A stretch of 64,000 bases of DNA from Alisma plantago-aquatica (lineage: Eukaryota; Streptophyta; Magnoliopsida; Alismatales; Alismataceae): positions 259,789,001 to 259,853,000 of the forward strand of contig OY856414.1 of assembly GCA_963693085.1 (NCBI GenBank), given 5' to 3'. Shown here piece after piece: positions 25,562 to 35,813 of this stretch. A program made the position numbers and the translations under genes. How positions within the stretch are numbered: position 1 is the first letter of the stretch; each line of letters opens with the position of its first letter. Below the pieces are notes generated by a model. It saw only the letters and a program-made list of their open reading frames with translations. It made no database searches and was not told the DNA's origin.

Positions 25562-27674
25562 TGTTACAACCACAATTTTGGGTTCATTTGCTGAGAAATG
25601 TAATTTCTCATATTAAAGATAAATGAACAAATAATGAATGAATGCATGATTTTCGCTTAAAATAGCCTTGTTGATTTGATAATGGGAATACATAATTAAT
25701 GGAATTATGTGGTTTTATTAAGAAGGAGTATTTCCTACTTGAGGAGAATATAATTTCGAGGACAATGAACTAAAAGCCAAGAATAAAGATAATAATGAGA
25801 AAGATTTTTGAATTCTAAATACCCCAAATAATGGATAATATCAAAAGGGATAGTGAGGAGAGAGAAAGCTTGCTTCTCCTTGAAGAAATAGGTTTCCTTT
25901 AAAGAGTGGGACTCAGTTTCTCTGGGAGCAACGTCTCTGGATGTAGATACACTCCCCTATATATAGGGGTAGAACCTTGGCTAAGCCCAGGAAGGATCCC
26001 ACACATCCCTCACTTTCTTCTTCTTCTTCTTTGCATGAAAACCATAGCGGAGAGGGTAGCTCGCATCTTGGCGCTATGAGAGGTCGTGGAGGAGGTGTGA
26101 TGTGTGCGTGTTACTCCCACGACAACACCAGAGGAGCTAGGCTGGCTTTCCGTGCTCTGGGACGTGCACCATAACTATTAGATGGATGCAAGATGTCTCC
26201 CGGTCGCAGACCTTGTGCGCACTGTCTAGCTAATTAGGCCGCAAGCCGGACGGTGCCCCAGGTGCAGGAGAAGATGGTGAAGCTAGGGAAACCTTCGGCG
26301 GAGGTCCGCGTGCCCTAAGTAGGAGTGGGCAGCCCCAAGTAGGGTTGCAGCCGACAGCCAACTCGCGTGGCTCAAGGTTGAAGACAACCTTCGGTCATTG
26401 GACTGTTGTACCCTCCCACAGATTAAAGGATTGACCACTTATGTAAGGGCAAGATTGTAAATCCGTTATATTTCCAAAAGAGCACGTTGCAAGGAGCAGG
26501 ACACTTGGTGGGTTCTGATTGGCTCAAGTAAGGTATTTCTTCCGAAAATCATAACTCTTTAATAGTAGCTCGGATGACAAAAGTTTATACATGAATTTTG
26601 CTTAGAAAAACGAGGGGAATCCAATAAAAACAATTTTAGAGGCTAATTCTTCTTGAAATTCGAAAAGTAGTATAATTTATCAACTTTATTGAATTAATGA
26701 TTAAGAAACCCTATTTTGATATACTTAATGTGATTAGTAGGGTTTAATTGGTGGTTAAAGTTGATATTAACCTGTTAATTATAAAGATATACATTAAGAT
26801 TGCAAAAGATGAATTTTGCACATAATTAGTTAATTTATAGTTTCATGTGCATGAATATACTTGAATGGGCCTTGAAACCCTAATGTTGGCATATTTGATT
26901 CTTAATAGCTTTAATTATTCAAAGTGGTGGATAGAGATGAGATGTAATGATTCTAAGCTATTTCGAGCATTAATGTTCCTAAATTGTGGATAAATACCTT
27001 AATGTGGGAATTAGGGTTTCCTAGTGGACAAAAGGTAGAATTGATGATAAATAATGTTCATATGTGAATTAGACCATAATGAATTATGAGTTGTTAATCC
27101 GAAACAAACTAAAGGTGATAATTGAGTCTAATGACCTTGAAATAACTTAAAAGGATAAAAATGGTAGTTTTGGTATAAAAGAGAAATAATCGACTTTAAT
27201 TGGGCTTATGATGTTGAAATTAGGGTTTATGAACTAAGAGAGCATTAAATATGATAAAAGCATTATGGAGGCAAAAACCCTAATAAAGCCCTAAAGTGAT
27301 CTAGAAAGCCTAAGGCAGAATCCAAGTCTAGCTTTAGAATGTTCTGGATAAATTATAACACTTGGATCCCATGCATTAATTTTAGGATATTGTTGATTGC
27401 TTGTTGCTTGATCTTTATCCTTATTGCTTGGATAATCAAGTTGCTTTGGACCAGGTATGTGGTTAATTATGATTCATCACATTAGTTTTCCGAGGGTTTT
27501 CCGAATGTTTCCTCGCATTGAATGCAATCTAAACCATTTGGATGTTCATACTGCAATTATAAAGTCACTATGGCTATCACAGTTATAAATACATGTGAAT
27601 TCTTGCACCTACATGCCACCCTGATGGAAGATGCCATAAAGGTCAGACCTAGGAGGGTAGACCAATGGGCACCA
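25562..27674 (+). repeat. X LTR, 3'-truncated
   Basis: It starts TGTTACAACCACAATTTTGG. It has a TATA-like palindrome CCCTATATATAGGGG near 25,953, a TTC repeat near 26,010, and is colinear with 19,884-22,350. It breaks off after GGGCACCA at 27,674, in the middle of the GGGCACCATGAG block, where the truncated E1 LTR begins. About the last 600 bp of the LTR are missing. Confidence 0.82.
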
Positions 27675-29189
27675 GGTCTTTGCCACTATTTTATGTCAAA
27701 TCCCCTTTATTTCATTGTTTTGAGCATTAATTGTCAAAATATCATTATTTGTGTGAATTTATGTGATCTTGTCTTTGAATTTCAGGACAAATGAGTATTT
27801 GCTTCCGTCGATACCATCGACGGAAGTCGATACCATCGACATGGTCAAAGGTTGCCAGTCGAGAGGAGAAGCAAAGCGTCGATACTATCGACAGGGATGT
27901 CGATGGTATCGAGTCATCTTCAGGTTGGTGGCGAAGAAGCAGTATCTAGTATCAACACAAAGTTGATACCATCGACACACGGAGGCTACAGCGACACAAA
28001 ACGACAAAGCCGTCGCTAGAGGGTAGTCGATACCATCAACCTGCGTCGATGGTATCGAGACTGCATCAGGCACTCGGACGAAAAGAAAGAGACCATGCCG
28101 CTACCATACGGGGTCGATACCATCGACCCGCATCGACGGTATCGACACCATCAGATATGCGTTGGATTCAGAATGGTCCCAATCGGACGGCTGGAGTTAA
28201 TTGACGACCTAATTAGGGAATTAAACCTAATGACGGCCGCCCAGGCCGGAGGATCATCTCATTAGCCATTGCACGAGTATCGAGGAGCAGTAGAGAGGAG
28301 AACGGAGGCCAGAAGCTCATACCAGTCGATCCGGACGCCGCATAAGACGGATTTCACCACCGAAAGGCGGGAGAGCATGTGTTCTACGCAAAGGATCAGC
28401 TGGTTCTTCTCCGTTCAGGGGTTTCACAACTCAATTCACGTTTTTCACATGATTTCCCCTATCTTTACCTTGTACTTGTTTGAGATGAACATGCAGGGCT
28501 AATCCCCTTCATCTTTAGGGCCGGGAGTAGCCCGGGAATTCATTGTATGACAGTTTTATAATAGAAATTCATATTTTATCCCTCAAATCCGTGGTATAGT
28601 TTCGTTTTCTCCATATATTGTTATGGTTGATCACCATAATAATAATCTAATGCCCTTAATCACTTTGAAAGAAGGATTAACGGTTGAAAAGAGGTGAAAT
28701 CTACATTAATCGATAAATCCCTTGAACAAGGAGGTGTAAAATTAATGGTGGAAACTGAGAGATCGTTCATAATGCGCCTAGTTTAGGGTATAGGTTACTA
28801 CGACGGTGGAACCGACCTAAGCTTAGGTAGTGAATTGCACCACAACAGTGGGCAATTCTGTTTTCAGGCCACTACCCGGATAGAGAGATAAAATTGAGTA
28901 GCTATATAGAATTTAATACAATGAAATCCCGCGGTGAAACCGCAATCCTAAAGATACCCTTTTGAATTGATTAAACTAACATTTAATCGATTGTTTGCTT
29001 TGTTTTGTTTTTATTTTCTTTTAGTTTTAACAACAACCCTCAATTTGTTATTCAGCTTAGCTGATCGCAAATAGTTAGTAGGAGTCTCCAACAATTCTGA
29101 GTATCCCTGTGTTCGACTCGGGCCTCACAAAGGCCTGTACTACTCGACGCGTATACTTGCGTTTTTAGCACGTAGTAAAATACACGTCA
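27675..29189 (+). repeat. E1 5' LTR, lacking its first 102 bp
   Basis: Colinear with the E1 3' LTR from position 35,916 on and with the E2 5' LTR. It ends ACACGTCA. It contains GTCGATACCATCGAC / GTCGATGGTATCGAC hairpins at about 27,809-28,150. It shares with the E2 5' LTR, against the E1 3' LTR, an 18-20 bp duplication of the motif near 27,820 and about nine point differences. An 89-codon and smaller ORFs here are repeat by-products. Confidence 0.92.
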
Positions 29190-29195
29190 AGTTTT

Positions 29196-29214
29196 TGGTG
29201 ACGTTGCCGGGGAT
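29196..29214 (+). other. E1 primer binding site, tRNA-Asp
   Basis: TGGTGACGTTGCCGGGGAT; the Athila/Tat-type consensus complementary to the plant tRNA-Asp 3' end is TGGCGCCGTTGCCGGGGAT, so two mismatches. The E2 site has one different mismatch. Confidence 0.88.
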
Positions 29215-29373
29215 ACGGCGAATTGTTGGCACTTTGAGTGCTACGAGCGGCCACTCTAGGCCACAAATTTTTTTTTTGAAACAACTTCAAATATTTTCTT
29301 TCTACTGTTCGTTAATTTTTATACTCGTCAAAGCAATGTACTTAACTGAATTTTCTTATTTCAGGTACTGTGT

Positions 29374-30360
29374 ATGGTGCAGACGCGTAGTACTGACTGT
29401 GCGAATCCCACACCTGTGGCACCGCTTCCGGGACCTGAGGACGAGGATAATCACGAGCAAGAGCAAGCAGAAGAGGTAGATTCCAAACTTGAACAGGAAG
29501 AGATGGCCGAGCCACAGACTATATGGGAGAAGATCAAAGCTTCTTCCTCCTCTGCTTCCAAAGGGCCTATAAAGAAGCAGGCAATCAATATACCTACATA
29601 TAAGATTGATCCGGCGTTGATAAATCTGGTGAAGTCGAATGCTTTTCATGGGCTGAAGAATGAGGATCCTACCGCGCACATCAGCCAGTTTGTTGAGAAC
29701 TGTGACATGGTAAAAATTGATAGGTTCCCACAGAATGCATTGTATCTCAAGCTTTTCCTGAGTTCATTGGCGGGAGCGGCACGAGAGTGGTTACATAATT
29801 TAGATGATGAGTTCGTGGAGTCCTGGGACCATATGGTGGAGGTCTTCTTTGAGAGGTTCTTCCCCCCTGAGAAGACTAACGACATGATCCGAAAGATTCA
29901 TAATTTTACCCAACAGGCCGGTGAGACATATTCTGAGACCTGGGAGAGATATCAGGTCATGCTGAGATGGTGCCCGCATCACGGGCTGTATAAAGAAACA
30001 CAGGTGAAGATCTTCTATTTTGCTCTCTCCGAGCACGATAGGAGCAACCTTGACTCGACAGGTTCTGGATTTTTATTAAATAATTCGGACACAAGGTGCT
30101 GGGAGATTCTGAAGAACATGGCAAGAAAATAGTCTTGGGGCGATAGGAATGCACCGGAACAAGTCAAAGCTGTAGGTGAGTCTAGGGCCATCAAGGAGCT
30201 GAATGACAAGCTAGACCTTCTAGCTAAGAAGTTGATTGCCAAAGATGATGCATCTGAGGATGAGGAAGCCCAAGTCAAATTCATGCAACAACAGGGCTAC
30301 AGAAACAATGACTATGCATGGAGGAGAGACAAAAAGAAAGTTTTCCTGGAAGGATCCTAA
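29374..30360 (+). pseudogene. gag: E1 gag (N-terminal and central part)
   Basis: Nucleocapsid/capsid precursor of the Athila-type element. The start codon follows a leader that ends in TTCTTATTTCAG, a good splice acceptor. After an acidic N-terminus with NHEQEQAEE come INIPTYKIDPALINLV and the retrotransposon gag core with FVENCDMVKID, LFLSSLAGAAREWL and ESWDHMVEVFFERFFPP (residues about 80-190). A CAG-to-TAG stop at 30,130 cuts the protein; E2 has CAG there. The frame closes at 30,358 near an A-rich run (GACAAAAAGAAAG), and the homologous protein continues in the +1 frame, so one indel separates gag from its C-terminal part. The same shift is present in E2. Confidence 0.92.
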
Positions 30361-31708
30361 TAATTTTCAACAAGACCCAGAGACGAAGCCACAGCCTAGA
30401 GCTAAAGATAAGAACACTGAATTACTGAGTCAAATAGTTCAGCAGAATCAGGAAATGATGGCTATGTTTGGTAAACAATTGCAATCTCAAGGTGATATCT
30501 TAACCAAATTTGGGCAGACGCTACAAAGCCATGGAGCACAGATGCGGGCATTGGAAACCACCGTGGCACAGATTTCAAGTGAAGTGGCGGCCATCAAGCA
30601 CGCCAATCAGCAGAAACCGGCCGAGAATGCAAATGTGGCCCAAGTACACCATCAAGTCAAATACATGTCTGTGATAAGCAATGAAGAAGAACCCCAGGTG
30701 TCAGAAGCAAAAGATCAAAGCAAAATGAGGTTTGATACGGAAGCAACACCGGCGATACCATATCCTCACACTTATTATGGGCTGCCGGGAGGAAACATAT
30801 TTTTTAGAAAATCACACCACGAGCACATGATGGTTGCATCCCCGCCTAGGCAAGAAAAGCAAGTGAAGGTCGTTTGTCATAGTGAGGATACATCTACTGC
30901 GAGAGAAGAGCCATAGCAAAGTATACGTGTTGATGATGTTCTGACAAAGTCCACGCCAGAGGGAGCAATGGAAGAAAGCTTAGGGGAGTTGGCCCCAAAA
31001 ATTTCATATGTGCCACCTCATAAGCATGTTAATGCGGCAGTTGTGTCAAGTCTGGACATACCAACGCCAAAGAAGGAGCACAGGCATTATAGAAAATTCT
31101 TAGAGATATTTAGAAAACTGCATATCAACATTCCGTTGGTAGAAATGATTGAGAAAGTCCCCGCCTATGGGAGATTTATTAAAGAAATAATCAACAAAAA
31201 GAGGCGGATCAAAGATTCTGATGTATGCCGGATGAATGAAATGGTGAGCTCAATCATCCTTGGGAGTTTACCAAAGAAGAAGAAAGATTCGGGGAGTTCC
31301 TATATTCCATGTTCAATAGGTGATCAACACTTCCCACGAGCTCAATGTGATTTGGGAGCGAGCATAAATCTCATGCCGCTTTCCACATTTAAAAAGCTTG
31401 GGTTACAGGACATGAAGAAGTCAGCGGCAACCATAGAATTGGTAGATGGATCTATTGTGAGGCCACATGGAGTTTGCGAGAATGTACTTGTCAAGGTGGA
31501 CAAATTCATTTTTCCAGTAGACTTTGTAATCATGGATATGCCGCAACTTAAGAGTTTCGAGATGCTACTAGGTAGGCCGTTTCAAGCAACGGCCGATGTA
31601 GTAACTACAGTTGGGAGAGGTACACTCACGTTGGGAATTGGTCAAGATCGAGTGGAGTTCAAGCTACCACACGATCCCTTGGGCACTTTCTCCAAAGATC
31701 CAAATTGA
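30236..31708 (+). pseudogene. E1 gag C-terminus and aspartic protease
   Basis: One frame runs from the overlap with gag to 31,708 with a single stop (TAG 30,914-30,916, also in E2). The first part is a coiled-coil-like gag tail (QNQEMMAMFGKQLQSQGDIL, ALETTVAQISSEVAAI). After the stop lies the Athila pre-protease block (KFLEIFRKLHINIPLVEMIE, about 31,100) and a retropepsin-like domain: CDLGASINLMPLS (catalytic Asp in the DxGA motif, about 31,345), VLVKVDKFIFPVDFVIMDM and EMLLGRPFQAT (flap and C-terminal Gly-Arg motif, about 31,560). These motifs look intact in E1, unlike E2. The ORF ends after the protease, exactly where reverse transcriptase should begin. Confidence 0.9.
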
Positions 31709-31880
31709 TGTGTTTCAAGTCGTCTAGCCTAAGACGTTAAATAAGGGCGCTTGTTGCGAGGCAACCCAACCATTGGTACCGTAGTTAGTTCATTTACATT
31801 CGTAGTTTAATTTGTTTTTACTTAGTTTTTCATGTAAAAAAGATACTGTGATCGTTTTGTTTGAGGTGCAGGCTGAGGCA
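31709..31880 (+). other. Post-pol block of Athila type, E1
   Basis: Contains AAGACGTTAAATAAGGGCGC followed by GAGGCAACCCAACC, sequence normally found just after pol in Athila/Tat elements. Its place right after the protease marks the missing pol. Confidence 0.65.
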
Positions 31881-32440
31881 GGGTCGATACTATCGACGCA
31901 CTGGTCGATGGTATCGACCAGGGAACAGATTGACGACTGTAGATTTCACACTGCGTCGATACCATCGACGGCCTCGTCGATGGTATCGACAGACCTACAG
32001 GAAGATCGACAAATAAAAGTCGATGGTATTGACATGCCAGTCGATACCATCGAGATCCCTGAAGATATGCAGACCAGTTCGTCTCAGTCAACTCGATACC
32101 ATCGACGGGCTCGTCGATGGTATCGACATGGTTACAGGTTGAAATGCAAATCGACGGTGTTGCAATGAAGAAAAGTTGATAATATCGACTCCCATCGATG
32201 GTATCAACCATCCACGGCACCGATCTGCGCAAACAAATCAACGGTGATCGCGGCAGCCACATCATCGATCCGGGTGTAGCGTCGATACCATCAACCCATG
32301 TCGATGGTATCGACACGTCAGCGATCCGGGTTTCAAGATCCAGCCATCGACAACCGTCGATACTCGCGATGGGGGCGGATAGCATCGACAAGTGTCGATA
32401 CCATCGACTCGCGTCGATGGTATCAACAGGTCAACAATGG
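31881..32440 (+). repeat. Hairpin array built on GTCGATACCATCGAC, E1
   Basis: About seven units in 560 bp. Most consist of GTCGATACCATCGAC, a 5-8 base gap and its reverse complement GTCGATGGTATCGAC, so each can fold into a 14-15 bp stem. Examples are at about 31,884, 31,962, 32,091, 32,281 and 32,393. The same words occur in the LTRs. The repeats create long minus-strand ORFs with recurring SIPSTxVDGID, which are not genes. Confidence 0.9.
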
Positions 32441-32452
32441 CGCCAGCCAAGT

Positions 32453-32487
32453 CTATATAAGGAGAGTCATTACGTCATTTGACGTCA
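32453..32487 (+). promoter_or_regulatory. Candidate internal promoter of the env-position ORF, E1
   Basis: TATA box CTATATAA (32,453-32,460), then TACGTCA and the perfect CRE/bZIP palindrome TGACGTCA (32,480-32,487), about 160 bp before the ATG. It is conserved in E2 at 49,905-49,939. Use as a promoter is an inference from motifs. Confidence 0.5.
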
Positions 32488-32644
32488 CACCTTCAGAGTG
32501 ATCTTCCTCCTTTGCCCCGAGCACTCCCCCGAGCCATCCAAGCTTGAAGAACAGCAGCAATGAGCGATGATCTTCACCGAGCAGAGATTCAACTCTCCAA
32601 TCTTCACCGAGCTCTCATTCTCTCATCTCATTCTCGTCGCCACC

Positions 32645-34240
32645 ATGGTGCATACCACCAGAGCTTCTTCCTCACGCGCTCATCTGGTTGACATCCCCGA
32701 GTTCGTGCCACCGCCGCCAGGATCAGTTGCACGTCCTCGACTTGCCCACCCATCCGCAGAGGTGAAGAAGGTTTACGAAGAAATCCTGAAGCGCAAGATC
32801 GAGCCTACCCGGTACGTGGACCTGGAGATGCTCCGTGATCTTGGCTTCAAGGTCAATCTGGATTACGTGCTGAAGGGGTAGGCCCACCAAACAGGCCGTG
32901 GACACGACGAGCTGGAGTATCATGAAGATGGCCAGCCGTTGTTCGGTGAGTGGCCGACATACAAAGAACTGGTGGCAGAATTCTGGGTGTCATTGGACGT
33001 ATGTGTTGTGCCCAATGAGATATTTGCAAGCGACCGCGAGTGGGAAAAGGGTAGGGTGTCTTTTCGGCTCTACAACCGTGACTACACCATCACTCTCGAG
33101 CAGTTCAATCACATCTTCAACTGGAATCACTCGCGGTATGACTACAGGCGGTCGGACAACCACACCAACTACGAAACTATCTTCTCTGAGTTGGTGACGG
33201 TGCCGCATGGGAAGTCGGTGAGCTACCACAACGCCGCGGTAGCCGACTTCGAGCACCCCTTTGTCCGGGTCTTACACCGGATGTTGAGCTACACCTTGTT
33301 TGCTTGGGGCGATCTGGCCCTTAGCAAGTTTCAGGAGTCGAATCTTTTCTTTCTCTATCAACTCCTGAAACGGCGAGAGTGCAATTGGGGCGCTTTCTTT
33401 CTGCAACGAGCATTGGCGGTGAAGAGGAGCACGAGAAAAGCTCCGATTCATTTTGGCGGGCTTGTCACCAAGTTGGCCATCTACTTGGGCTTAAATATGC
33501 AGCAGCTGACTCCTCTCTCTATGAAAAGCAAGGTCAACTTGCAGCATCTACACCGGTCCAATCTCATACTACTCCGAGGTGGTGTGGCATTTGCATATTG
33601 CCACATAAATCAAGCATATCAGGAGTGTTCTCTACCCGACCCCGTCTTCAACATCGACGGCGCGCAGCATTTCCGGTGGCCAATCATAGCCATCGATTCT
33701 GATGAAGAAGACGGCGGCAACAACGACGGTGGCAATGACGATGAGGCGGCGGAAGAGGAGGAAGAGGCGTTCACACCTCTTCGATCACGAGTAGCACCCC
33801 GGAAGCGCCCTAGGATGCATCCGGGTGCATCTTCATCTTCTCCGCACCCGCCTCCACCACCACAGCCCTCGCAACCAGGCGAGGATGCCTATTCCATGCA
33901 GGGCATGTATGAAATGTTGCAAGACATCCAGCAGACCCAGCATGGCCACACAGACACATTTGCCGGTATTCAAGAGACTACTAACCGGCTCTTTGTCAAC
34001 CAGTAGGCGATCTTTGAGAATGAGCGCCTTATTTTCGGAAATCAATAGAATATCCACGATAGGTTGCACAGGATGGAGGTGCAACAACAGCCATTTTTCG
34101 ATAACTACTGGAGCCAGGACTATTTTGGGGGGTATCCACAGCCTCCACCGATGCCCCAGTATGATCCAACTTTCCAGGGGCAGTTCCCGTCCTGGGACCC
34201 CACTGCACCGCAGTATCCGCCTCTGCCTCCACAGGAGTGA
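32645..34240 (+). pseudogene. E1 env-position ORF, Athila ORF1-like protein
   Basis: A single frame of 531 codons from an ATG in a perfect Kozak context (GCCACCATGG) to TGA at 34,238, broken by three in-frame TAGs (32,879, 34,004, 34,046). E2 reads CAG at all three. The central part (LDVCVVPNEIF...VSFRLYNRDYTITLEQFNHI, about residues 110-160) resembles the plant retrotransposon ORF1/ATHILA family (Pfam PF03078-like; from memory, not searched). Then come an acidic stretch (DSDEEDGG...EEEEE, about residues 355-375), a basic patch PRKRPRM that could be a nuclear signal, a Pro-rich segment, a coiled-coil-like Gln/Asn region and a Pro/Gln tail. I see no signal peptide or membrane segment, so it is not an obvious envelope protein. 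Function unknown. Confidence 0.85.
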
Positions 34241-35796
34241 TCCGGTATCCCTGTTCCAATCTTTAAGTTTGTTTTTGACTATGAGGCCATAGTCGAATTC
34301 AAGCTTAGGGGGGTAGTTGGAACAGCTTTATATTTTATTGTTTTTAGTTTTTAGCATTATTGCTTTTGTTCTTGTTATTTGTTTTATTGCAATTTTATCT
34401 TTTGTAGGATCCACATGATATCTAGTGTAATTGTGGATGTCCTAAAAGTGTGTCATCTCATTGTTAGTGCATGGGAAAATCAGAGAAATTTGAAATTTTT
34501 GTGTGTTTGGATAGCTTGTTTTGTTTAACCTTGGGCACACATCTTATGAAAATGATTGGTTCTGTCAACTCTAAAACAACAACTCACACCTGTACTCCTA
34601 ATGATTCATGAAAGTGGACGGAAATGGTTGTTTGAGCCTAATCTGGCCAAATGGTAATGTGAATTTAATTGGAAGTAGGAGAGAGAAACCTCTTAACTAC
34701 TACACAGGTCAGTAAGGAGGAACACATAATATTTTTCTAAGGTCCAGTCACCTAGTCTTGTGATCTTTCCACCTCTTCATTTTTCCATACTCCACCCAAG
34801 AATTGGAAGTAAAGTGCAGTTTTAACTCCTTTTGTTTGCATAGCATCTAGATAGGGCTTGCATTAATTCTTTTTCCATATGTTTCGCATTAAAAGAAAAA
34901 AAATAAGAATAGTGATACATGCACATTACCCTTAGGTGCATGCCATGAAGTTGCATTCATAATTTTTCATGCATAAAGTATATCATGTATCTCAATTTTT
35001 CTTCAAGGGTGAATTAAATTGTTCCATACCTTCTAAATAGTGCAAAATTCTAAATTAGGAAGAAGAATAAGCCCGATAAAATATTCATTATCAATCGTGG
35101 ATATAAAGGGTTGAAAAAGAAAAAAAAAAGAAAAAGAAATTCTGAAAGAAAATCTGCATAATGAAAAAGAGTTATGTAGAAGCAACAAGAATAAGAAGGA
35201 GAAAGGAACATAATATCACCTGCATTTCGAGATAATTGAGTACATGATGTAGCTTAATTAGATGTCCATTTCGTTGTGAGATGGATGGTTAGTACATGCA
35301 TCATTCCACCCAAGTTTAGGCATTAGGGCATTTTTCATGTGCATTTGCATCATTTAAGACATTTTTGTTTTATGCATGTTGAACCTGTGTGATACTTCCA
35401 TTTTCTTCCATGAACCACCCATCTTCATCCACCCGTTGCTCAGAGTGATAGGCCACCGTGAATTTCTCCTCACTAATGTATATCAGGAGAACTACTTCCA
35501 TATAGATGGTAGTTAGGGCGAGCAACGTAGTATAGGAGATCACAAGATGCACCAAGTCTGAACCGGTGAATTTTATTATGTTAACTGCCTTATGTGATAG
35601 TGTTCATCAGTTTTGAGGTCGATTTCTCTTATGGATGATTACTGTCACCTTCAGGGTAATTACAGTTCCATGGTTAGAGAAGGCTGGTTTCTGAATGTCC
35701 TATGGGAGTCATAGGGGATGTTGGGTGTGGTGTCTTGTTTTTCAGTTGACATTAGCAATTCTATTCTAAGGATTAGTGCTTGAGGGCGAGCAATGT
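34241..35796 (+). other. E1 3' non-coding region
   Basis: AT-rich, conserved in E2 at 62,196-63,751, no ORF of note. It begins with a polypurine-tract-like TCAAGCTTAGGGGGG (34,299-34,313), nearly the same as the true tract before the LTR. An A/G-rich run lies at about 35,110-35,140. Confidence 0.8.
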
Positions 35797-35813
35797 TCAA
35801 GCTTAGGGGAGTT
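35797..35813 (+). other. E1 polypurine tract
   Basis: TCAAGCTTAGGGGAGTT directly precedes the LTR start TGATGCGATG. Confidence 0.75.

Noticed and set aside
29196..29214. tRNA-Asp gene
   Set aside because: Only the 3'-complementary primer-site sequence is present, next to an LTR; no cloverleaf.
31822..32391. 189-codon ORF on the minus strand with recurring SIPSTxVDGID peptides
   Set aside because: It is created by the GTCGATACCATCGAC hairpin array read in frame; equivalent frames occur on both strands and in the LTRs, and the E2 copy is broken.
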